DNA from: Candidatus Poseidoniaceae archaeon
Lineage (GTDB): Archaea > Thermoplasmatota > Poseidoniia > Poseidoniales > Poseidoniaceae
Length of the DNA stretch: 36,281 bases
NCBI GenBank assembly: GCA_938030705.1
Contig: CALHIR010000008.1
Span: forward strand, 1 to 36,281
Reading direction: 5' to 3'
Part shown: one piece after another, positions 7,596 through 14,200 of the stretch
Position numbering within the stretch: position 1 is the first letter of the stretch
How the letters are laid out: each line of letters begins with the position of its first letter
Notes under the pieces: model-generated
Databases searched by the model: none
What the model saw: only the letters and a program-made list of their open reading frames with translations
What the model was told of the DNA's origin: nothing
Made by a program: the position numbers and the translations under genes

Positions 7596-8483
7596 TCATT
7601 CTTCTTCAGACGAGGAATTTGTCGTGAGGTCAACAAACGGGACATCATCTTCTGTTTCGTTGGTCAAAACGTTCGCAAGAGACAGTGTTGTCGGAGTGGA
7701 GATATCCATCACATCCGAGCCATCGGATACCTCGGCCTCTGGTGCCATCACGATGTCTTCGGGCGCCTCGTTCTTGAGCTGAATCAGGCTGGCCTCAACT
7801 CGGGCGAGAGCCCGTTCCACAGCGGGAGCGTTGTCTTCAGCCAGGGCGCGCTGCGCCATGTGGATGTCCTCGTCGAGAAGGCCTTGCCACGTGGCGTGGT
7901 CGATGTCTTCACCTTTGGCCTCAAGGACGGTATTGCACGTCAATTTCATTGCTTCAATCGCTTCGTTAAGGGCGGTTCGCCCTGCTTCAAAGAGGGCCTT
8001 CCACTCACGTTCGTTGTTCTTCAAATTCCTCCCTTCGAGGTGACGTTGTAACCAGCGTTGAGCAGGCCGTTGATGGGCCATCTCCCAGGGTGATTGGCCC
8101 AGTGAACTGGTGAGGTCAAGCACAAGTCGAGCGCGTTCGGACACGGGCCCTCTCAGGGTGAGGACATTGAGGTAGCCAGAGGTGAGCAAACCCCATGCCC
8201 AATACGGGCGGGACGCGATGCTGACCGTGAGGTCGCCGCTGGTGGTGGTCAGCGTCCACCGCTGTTCGTTGTACCCGGGAGGCTCCGTGAACACCGGCGT
8301 TTCTGGATGAGGGAGTTGCGAAAGAAGGGCTTTGGAAACATCGCCAAGGTACACCACTTTACTGGGTCCGTTGAAGTGGCGCCCGCGAAGCAATTGGTGG
8401 GTCGTGTCAATTTTGTGCGAGGCGTCGGCTTGGCGAACCTGGGCGATCAACACGGAAGTTGTAGCGTCCAGGACATCGTCCAT
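7596..8483 (-). CDS. Hypothetical protein with acidic C-terminal tail
   Basis: The 295-residue soluble protein has an N-terminal half that looks mixed alpha/beta (RWTLTTTSGDLTVSIASR, LLTSGYLNVLTLRGP). A helical middle follows (ALNEAIEAMKLTCN, AVERALARVEASLIQLKNE), then an acidic, low-complexity tail of about 60 residues ending SSSEEE. No family was recognised. The start is set at ATG 8483, which has GGAAG 4-5 bases upstream; the frame extends to a TTG at 8525 without an obvious ribosome site. It precedes Sec61-beta on the same strand, and diverges from the HhH-H1-like gene across about 107 bases. Confidence 0.72.
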   Translation of the reverse strand: MDDVLDATTSVLIAQVRQADASHKIDTTHQLLRGRHFNGPSKVVYLGDVSKALLSQLPHPETPVFTEPPGYNEQRWTLTTTSGDLTVSIASRPYWAWGLLTSGYLNVLTLRGPVSERARLVLDLTSSLGQSPWEMAHQRPAQRWLQRHLEGRNLKNNEREWKALFEAGRTALNEAIEAMKLTCNTVLEAKGEDIDHATWQGLLDEDIHMAQRALAEDNAPAVERALARVEASLIQLKNEAPEDIVMAPEAEVSDGSDVMDISTPTTLSLANVLTNETEDDVPFVDLTTNSSSEEE

Positions 8484-8590
8484 GATTCTTCCAAGCACAG
8501 AATGCACAAGAAGCAACCGCCTCAAGACATCATGATTGCATGGAGGGAAGGTTCAAGTTAGGTAACCATCATCGGAGAACCGGTGAAGAC

Positions 8591-9094
8591 ATGACTGGCA
8601 AAGAGAAAACTTCGGGGCTCACATCCCTTCCTGGCGTCGGCGCAGCCACGGCAAAGAAATTGCAATCAGCGAAATTAGGAACAGTTGCAAAAATCGCTAA
8701 AGCCAGTCTTAGCGATTTGAAGAACGCTGGCCTCTCGGTCGCCGTCGCCAAGAAGGTCCACACGGCCGCGAAGGCCGCAAGTGCTACAAAAACCACGGCA
8801 AAGAAGGCTACAAAGAAAGCCTCAGAAACAGCCAAAAAAGCCTCCTCAAAAGCCAAAGACGCTTCAAAGAAGGCGGGCGAGAAAGCAGGCAAAGCCTCAT
8901 CCAAGGCCGGAAAGGCAGCAAAAGAGGCCACAAAGAAAGCCGCTGGAAAAGGCCAAGAACTCGCCGGAAAAGTGGTTGAAAAAACCAAGTCGGCTGGAAC
9001 CAGTCTCAAAACGAGCAAGGACCAGGGCCGAAAAGGCACCAACATCAAGGTACCCAAGTCGGTGAAAGACATGCCTTGGTTCCGAAAGAAGTGA
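8591..9094 (+). CDS. HhH-domain protein with histone H1-like Lys/Ala tail
   Basis: The 167-residue protein has two parts. Residues about 8-60 form a helix-hairpin-helix module (LPGVGAATAKKLQSAKLGTV, then DLKNAGLSVAVAKKVHTAA) of the kind that binds DNA non-specifically. Residues about 64-145 are a low-complexity tail of Lys, Ala and Ser with repeated KKA/KAS steps, like eukaryotic H1 and bacterial Hc1/AlgP tails. A distinct end follows (VPKSVKDMPWFRKK). The likely role is DNA compaction or nucleoid organisation, inferred from composition. The start at ATG 8591 has GGTGA 5-6 bases upstream; the earlier ATG 8540 is less likely. It lies 1.5 kb from a second architectural DNA-binding protein (MC1-like). 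Confidence 0.82.
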   Translation: MTGKEKTSGLTSLPGVGAATAKKLQSAKLGTVAKIAKASLSDLKNAGLSVAVAKKVHTAAKAASATKTTAKKATKKASETAKKASSKAKDASKKAGEKAGKASSKAGKAAKEATKKAAGKGQELAGKVVEKTKSAGTSLKTSKDQGRKGTNIKVPKSVKDMPWFRKK

Positions 9095-9136
9095 ATTCAT
9101 CGCTATCTTTGAAGACCGTCGTTTCGAAGACGGTTC

Positions 9137-9319
9137 ATGCCAAGACGGAAGTACGGTCGTCTTCGTAAAACCGTGGAGCAGCCGCCTAAGGGTAATTGCT
9201 CCCGATGCCGTTCAGGCAAGCACTGTCCCATTGATGGCCATCAGGGAAACACCGTTCATCCACATCGAGAATGGACGGGGCCACAACAGGTCTCTAAGCG
9301 GAAGAAATCAACGACGTGA
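9137..9319 (+). CDS. Small basic Cys/His protein
   Basis: The 60-residue frame is rich in Arg and Lys and contains CSRCRSGKHCPIDGH, a C-x2-C-x5-C-x4-H spacing that could hold one zinc ion. It starts 42 bases after the HhH-H1 gene on the same strand, and its TGA directly abuts the stop of the convergent recombinase gene with no gap. Neatly filling the space between two genes and having an ordered metal-like motif favour a real gene, but no family is recognised. Confidence 0.5.
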   Translation: MPRRKYGRLRKTVEQPPKGNCSRCRSGKHCPIDGHQGNTVHPHREWTGPQQVSKRKKSTT

Positions 9320-10405
9320 TCAAACGATACCGTGCGTGCTCGTCGACGGCGTGGTCTCTTCCACCGGTACGGCCTCAACAGGCGTTTCGTCCATGTCCTC
9401 GCGCAACGATTGAGCGCGGTGGTAAACTTCACGCAGCGTTTGGTCTGAAATTTCAAGGTACACCCTGGTCGTGGCGATGGTGGCATGCCCCATCAAGCGC
9501 TGGATGGTCACCAGGTCAGCACCACGCTCCAACAATCCGGTGGCGAAATTGTGTCGAAGCACGTGAGGTGTCAATTTTCCTTTGGGCAGCCCCGCTTCTT
9601 GGCCCAACGCATCCATCATTCGCTGGACGCCCCGAGGTTGGAGCCGCCTTCCATGGCGGTTCACAAAACAAGCTTGTTCTTCGTGGGGGGCCAATCGTGT
9701 GCGAATGGGTATCCAGGAACGCAATCGTTCAACGGTCCGGGTTGTGAACAACACAAGACGGTCTTTGTCGCCCTTTCCACCGAGAACGCGTGCTGAACCG
9801 TCGTCGAAGTCAATGTCTTCGAGGTTCAATTCACACACCTCACTGACCCGCAGGCCCGTATCCAGCATCATCGTGACGACCAGCGAAGTCGCCGGGTCTT
9901 CGCTGCGTTCAGCGGTTTCCAAAACCGTTGTCAGCTCCCTTCGAGTCAGTGTACGTGGAAGTCGCTTTCCTGTTCGTGCACGCTGAAGGTGATCGGGCCA
10001 GAGAAGCCCAAGCCAACGGATGAGGTGGCGAGCAGCCGCAAGGCGCGCGTTGTAGGTGGTGGGTCGAAGGCCTGCGATGCTGTGAGCCCAGAGGTCCAAA
10101 CGACCTGTCATCGGCTCCATTCGTTCAGCCAAGGCTTCAATGGAGAGATTTTCGTAAACCTCTTCGCTGAGCACATCTTCTCCCGGAAGCACGGTTTCAA
10201 TGAGTGGGCGTAGACCATAGAAGTAGGATTTCTGCGTATTTTCTGATTTGTTTTCCGTTTGTAGTTGGCGCTGGTAGCAGTCCAACCACGGAAGGTGGCG
10301 AAGGTGAGTGAGGCGAGCAGGGAGCGCGAGTCGCTCTTCGGCCAAGCGCAATTGGCTTGGCTTTCGCGCCTTTGGTTGTGGCGTTCGCATCTCTCGTTCG
10401 TTCAT
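9320..10405 (-). CDS. xerA: Tyrosine recombinase, XerA/XerC/D-like
   Basis: The 361-residue protein has a SAM-like core-binding N-terminal domain (about 40-135) and a C-terminal catalytic domain carrying the full tyrosine recombinase set: Arg186 in LDTGLRVSEV, Lys211 in GGKGDKDR, His281 and Arg284 in HVLRHNFATG, His307 in LMGHATIATT, and Tyr316 in TRVYLEI. Archaeal Xer proteins resolve chromosome dimers at a dif site. The size, lack of phage-like extras and housekeeping neighbours fit this better than a prophage integrase. The C-terminal tail after the Tyr adds about 45 low-complexity residues rich in Glu, Thr and Pro. The start at ATG 10405 has GGTGA 6 bases upstream. No dif site could be identified. 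Confidence 0.9.
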   Translation of the reverse strand: MNEREMRTPQPKARKPSQLRLAEERLALPARLTHLRHLPWLDCYQRQLQTENKSENTQKSYFYGLRPLIETVLPGEDVLSEEVYENLSIEALAERMEPMTGRLDLWAHSIAGLRPTTYNARLAAARHLIRWLGLLWPDHLQRARTGKRLPRTLTRRELTTVLETAERSEDPATSLVVTMMLDTGLRVSEVCELNLEDIDFDDGSARVLGGKGDKDRLVLFTTRTVERLRSWIPIRTRLAPHEEQACFVNRHGRRLQPRGVQRMMDALGQEAGLPKGKLTPHVLRHNFATGLLERGADLVTIQRLMGHATIATTRVYLEISDQTLREVYHRAQSLREDMDETPVEAVPVEETTPSTSTHGIV

Positions 10406-10420
10406 TTGGCGTCACCGCCC

Positions 10421-10434
10421 CCCGCCGAAGCGGG
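10421..10434 (-). promoter_or_regulatory. UUCG-tetraloop hairpin in the recombinase leader
   Basis: Read on the minus strand this is CCCGC-TTCG-GCGGG, a five-pair stem closed by the very stable cUUCGg loop. It sits about 16 bases before the xer ATG, directly upstream of GGCGGTGA, its probable Shine-Dalgarno. It could limit ribosome access. Confidence 0.45.
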
Positions 10435-10443
10435 TGTGCATCC

Positions 10444-10461
10444 CATGTCCCGGAGGACATG
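10444..10461 (-). repeat. Inverted repeat upstream of the recombinase
   Basis: CATGTCC and GGACATG flank a 4-base centre (CGGA). It lies 9 bases beyond the UUCG hairpin in the 195-base gap between the MC1-like gene and xer. It could be a leader hairpin or a protein-binding operator. The rest of the gap (10462-10600) holds a minus-strand T-run near 10543-10548 that may end the MC1 transcript, and TTGATAAA near 10480 that may be the xer promoter. Confidence 0.4.
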
Positions 10462-10600
10462 CTGAAAGTAGTGGCCGTGTTTATCAACTCATCGTTGAAT
10501 GAGAGGATGGAGAAAGGGGGGGACCTTTTGGGTGCCTTGGCACAAAAAAGATCGTTGTACAACTCAGAGAGCTGGAAGAAGGGTCAGCAGCAGGCTGCAC

Positions 10601-10867
10601 TCAAAGGTGCTCGATGCCTTGCTTCTTGACGTTGGCCTTCTTGATCATGTCTGGCAGCCAGTCTGGGCCGCCAGCAGGCTTTGGAACCATCGAGATGCTG
10701 CCCGTGAAGACGTGGACCCGCTTGGTTCCACGCTCTCGTAGGCGGATGCTCGTGTGTCCGCGGGTTGCGGCCTTCAAGGCTGCACCGCGGGGTTGTTTGC
10801 TCGCAAATACCTGGCTCGTGTCTTTTCCGTTCTCCATGAGAACGAAGTATTTCTTTCCGTCTGACAT
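10601..10867 (-). CDS. MC1-family chromosomal protein
   Basis: The 88-residue product matches methanogen chromosomal protein MC1 along its length: KYFVLMENGKDTSQVF at the N-terminus, then ASKQPRGAALKAATRG and IRLRERGTKRVHVFTG, which line up with MC1's KQPRxAALKAAxRG and RLRERGTKKVHVF segments, and a C-terminal WLPDMIKKANVKKQ. MC1 is a monomeric architectural protein that sharply bends DNA, known best from Methanosarcina and haloarchaea. This copy is close to the usual 93 residues. It has its own TATA box, a full GGAGGT ribosome site and a terminator shielding it from upstream transcription, all consistent with high independent expression. Confidence 0.9.
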   Translation of the reverse strand: MSDGKKYFVLMENGKDTSQVFASKQPRGAALKAATRGHTSIRLRERGTKRVHVFTGSISMVPKPAGGPDWLPDMIKKANVKKQGIEHL

Positions 10868-10873
10868 TGGATT

Positions 10874-10879
10874 ACCTCC
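10874..10879 (-). promoter_or_regulatory. Strong ribosome binding site GGAGGT
   Basis: GGAGGT lies 6 bases before the MC1 start codon at 10867, the strongest Shine-Dalgarno match noted in the window, and confirms that start. Confidence 0.75.
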
Positions 10880-10901
10880 AAATCTGCCTTGTCCCGTTGA
10901 G

Positions 10902-10910
10902 CATATAATA
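10902..10910 (-). promoter_or_regulatory. TATA box of the MC1 gene
   Basis: TATTATATG on the minus strand is preceded by an A-rich GAAAAG that could be the BRE. Transcription would start near 10880, leaving a leader of about 12 bases holding the GGAGGT site. Confidence 0.65.
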
Positions 10911-10919
10911 CTTTTCCCG

Positions 10920-10960
10920 AAAAAAGGGGGTACTGCGCCACATATGGCGCTCAGTACCCC
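10920..10960 (-). terminator. Hairpin plus T-run, intrinsic-like terminator
   Basis: On the minus strand, GGGGTACTG (10960-10952) pairs with CAGTACCCC (10935-10927) and an inner CGCCA/TGGCG stem with a 4-base loop continues it. There is a 2-base bulge at 10950-10951. A C and six T's follow (10926-10920). It lies after the RAM-domain gene (stop 11017) and just before the MC1 promoter. The form is that of a bacterial Rho-independent terminator; archaeal terminators usually need only T-runs. Confidence 0.65.
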
Positions 10961-11016
10961 ATTCCGAAAACGCTTTTTTCGCCGATTCCCACTCAGTCTG
11001 CCGGTTTTTTGGACCC

Positions 11017-11253
11017 TTAATCGAGGTCCGCCCCAGCGAGCGTTTTTGTGTTCACGACACCTTCCACGGAACGAATGTGTTCAACCACGGCTTTGGCGAT
11101 GGTGGCGAGATCATCAGCTTCCAACTTCACGATGAGGTCATGGTCTCCAAACAGAACCGTGGCATCGGTGACGTGCGGGAGGGCTTTGACACCTTCGTAG
11201 ACCTGTTGTTCCATTCCTGGTTGAACATTGATGAGAACGTACCCAATTGCCAT
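11017..11253 (-). CDS. Stand-alone RAM (Lrp/AsnC ligand-binding) domain protein
   Basis: The 78-residue protein is a lone RAM domain with the beta-alpha-beta-beta-alpha-beta pattern: AIGYVLINVQPGMEQQVYEG, then VTDATVLFGDHDLIVKLEAD and the helix before VEGVVNTKTL. The GDHDLIVK segment corresponds to the GxYDxxxx ligand-site region of Lrp proteins. It lacks the DNA-binding helix-turn-helix. Such proteins form ring-like oligomers and may bind amino acids or modulate full-length Lrp partners, one of which is encoded at 2085-2552. It lies 33 bases downstream of the giant surface-protein gene on the same strand. Confidence 0.88.
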   Translation of the reverse strand: MAIGYVLINVQPGMEQQVYEGVKALPHVTDATVLFGDHDLIVKLEADDLATIAKAVVEHIRSVEGVVNTKTLAGADLD

Positions 11254-11286
11254 GGTGCTCGTTCATGGACAGGTGGCGCTAGCACA

Positions 11287-14200
11287 TCACCCTTCCGATT
11301 GGGCTTCGTGAGCCGATAACGTGTCTTTTGACTCCTCTACATAGTGTGCCCACTGTTCAGCCGTCCACCCTTCGGGGAGTGGACCGTTCAGCCAGGTTTT
11401 GTAATCCTCAAGCGTCCAGCCTTCCGGGACAATGTCTGGAAGGTCTTGTGCCAAAGGTTCGTCCAGAAGGCCTTCGGTTTCTTCGCTCTCAAACAGGTCT
11501 TCTGTGTTGACATAGGGTTTGTTCTCGTTCGTCGTCCACGCCGCCTCTTCATCGAGGATGGTTCGCTTTCTCACCAGCCACCCGGTCAGAGCAAGAAGCG
11601 AAGCCAGCAGGGCAATGGGCAGGACAAAACTCAGGTTCGTGGTCGTTTCTTCGCTGGAAGGACCTTGGGTATTTTGGTCGGTTGAATCGCAGGTCACACA
11701 AGCGTCGGCTCCACCGACCTCAACCGTTGCGTTGACGAAGAAGGATTGCTGCAGGTTATCCAAACATGTGATGCTGACGGTTAAACTCGAGTTGGCCAAA
11801 GCGACCGTCACGGGATATCGGTGACTCAGTTCGTTGGAAAACACACCTTCTGGCCCTGCGGGAACAACGGACTGTGAGAGCAATGCATCATCTGGGCCGT
11901 AGAGATTGAACGCACACACGACGCGGTCCAATCCGTCCAAATCGGCAACGGTGATGTTGGTGTACAAGTCCAAACCGGGCTTGGCCTCGGAGAACGTAAT
12001 TGGTTCGAAGGTGGTGGGTGCGTGTTGGAACATCAAATCCAGCGATTGAGATTTCACGAGCCCGTCCAAATCAACGGTTGAGAACACCACCTTTCCGGGG
12101 CCGTCCACGAGGGAATTGTCGAGTTTGAGTCTGAAGTAGATGAGGTCGGTTCCTTCCGGAGCTGAGCCGTTCAAGCGACAGGGTTCAGGCGTATCCCCCT
12201 GCGCCCATATCGGGGCCTCCATGCTCGGAGCGTTGATGGCCCAACCCGACTGCGTCAGTTGGGCCGTGGTGGATTGAAGCGGACGGTCGCTGGAAATGCC
12301 AACCACCAAGGTGGCGATTTGCCCGAACGTCATGTTGCGAACGACATCGGTCCGGTCGCAGGCTTCAAACAACACGATGCGGGGTGGCGTCAGGAGGAAA
12401 GGAAGGTTGAGCGTGGTGCCAGCGGTTGCTCCGTGTTGTCCACGGCCCGTAGCGGTCAACATCAATTCGCCCGCTTCGAGCGGTATCTGAATCTGTTCAA
12501 GAGGAATGACGGTGGTGTTCTCCGTCCCCGAGATGTCAAGGGGCAATTGAATTGGCTCTCCCCCGGGCCACTGGAGGGTCAGATCTCCAACAAAGGATGT
12601 CTGTGGGTCATCCACGTCGTTCACGAGAACACGAACTTGTTCGTTGCCGTCTCCTACCACGCGGTCCAGCGTTTCTCCTGATGTAGACTCCACACGAACG
12701 GTCACCTCGGGGGCTCGGTCGGCGACTCGGATGGTTCGTTGGAGGAGCAGCGAACCTTCGTGGGTACGCAGTTCAATGTCCACATCTTCCAAACTGCTCC
12801 CGATTTCAAGGGAGAACGATGCGGTGTAACAGTAGAGGTTGGCCGCTGACTGAGGGACGAAGCTGACGTTTCCAAGGGTCCCTCGTGAGGTCATGAAAAC
12901 AGGAGGCGCGGTGTTGATGTCGTAATCAGCGTCCATCACACAAACGGTCAACAGGCTGGTTTGATGCCGGTAGAGCCCAACCGGTGGCCGGTTCGGCAAC
13001 ATCGATGCGTTGTTCCAATTTGGAGGGTCAACACCCGAAACATGAGGGCCAAACCACGTTCTTGGAGCATCTACGATGCGAGTGACGTTTTCAGTCACGG
13101 TGCTCATGGTCATGTTGTTACCATCTCGAACCGTCGCCCTCAGCGTTACGGACCCTAGAGATGCATGGGTTGGAATCACGAGGGAGGTCTCCCACAGCGT
13201 GGGGTTCACCGAACCCATGAACAAGGTCGACCATCGACTGTCGTTCCAACTCTCGTTTTCTTGGACGATTTGCCATTCAAGGGTGGTGTTGGTGACGCCT
13301 TCATCATCGTTCACTTCAACCGAACAGATGGTGTATTCGCCGCGGGAAAGCGCAGGTGCACTGCAGTACACGTCCAGGATTTCCGGCGGTGCATTCACAT
13401 CCACGGAAAATGAGAGAAGATTGTTTCCGTAATTCCGTTCGGGACTCCCGTTGATGTATCGAATTCGCAGGTCGAGCAAACCGTCGGTGGTTGATACCAT
13501 GGTCAGGTTCACCGTCGCTCTGCTGCCAGCAGCATCGCCAGCAGGCAAATTCAGTTGCGTTTGGTTGAGCAGAATGTTGCCCAAGACCGTTCGGATTTCA
13601 AGGGTGCCGTTGGAGGCGGCCATGCCAAGGTTCTCAACCAACACCTCGACCGTGGTGGCTTCACCCTGGTTCACATCACCAACCGCCCGAACCTCCACGA
13701 GGTTAATGTCGTGCAGGACGTCGGTGTACGGGGCCATCTTGGGGTCCCCGACCACCACCGCCATCCAACTTGTGTACCGATTGGCCGCTGCGTGGCTTTC
13801 TGCGAGGTTGTAACCCGAGGCGTAGGTTGGAAGGAGGGCGCTTGGAAGACCGACGGCCGTCAAGTACGGTTCGTACACGTAGCCCTTCACGCCCGAAACG
13901 CCGTCTTCGAGGAGATCAGCGACCAGCGATTGACCGTAACTCGTTCCCCAGTTGAAGGACCGGCCACCAGTTGAGACGGCCGTATCGGCGATAGAACCGT
14001 TGACCCAATCCATATGAGGACGAATGGCTCGCAACAACACGGTGTCGACGTAGAGCGAACCCACGGTTGAAATTGAATCGATGTCGAGACCCACGCGAAT
14101 CGTCAACTCGGTGGCGTTGGTGTGCGGGCGCATGCGCATCGTCTGGGATGCCCAACTGGTGGTGAAGGTCTTCGTGGCAGAGGTGTTGGTTGAGAGAACC

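Noticed and set aside
8575-8594. Shared ACCGGTGAAGACATGA before the HhH-H1 gene and the two-helix membrane gene (near 22324)
   Set aside because: The match is explained by the common GGTGA Shine-Dalgarno and ATG; too short to claim a regulatory link.
8569-9072. Minus-strand frame of 167 codons rich in Ala and Phe
   Set aside because: It is the antisense shadow of the Lys/Ala repeats of the HhH-H1-like gene.
9320-10405. Integrase suggesting a prophage or integrative element
   Set aside because: No phage genes, tRNA target or attachment repeats nearby; neighbours are housekeeping, so a chromosomal Xer role is more likely.
10614-11135. Plus-strand frame of 173 codons
   Set aside because: Antisense to MC1 and running through its promoter and the terminator.
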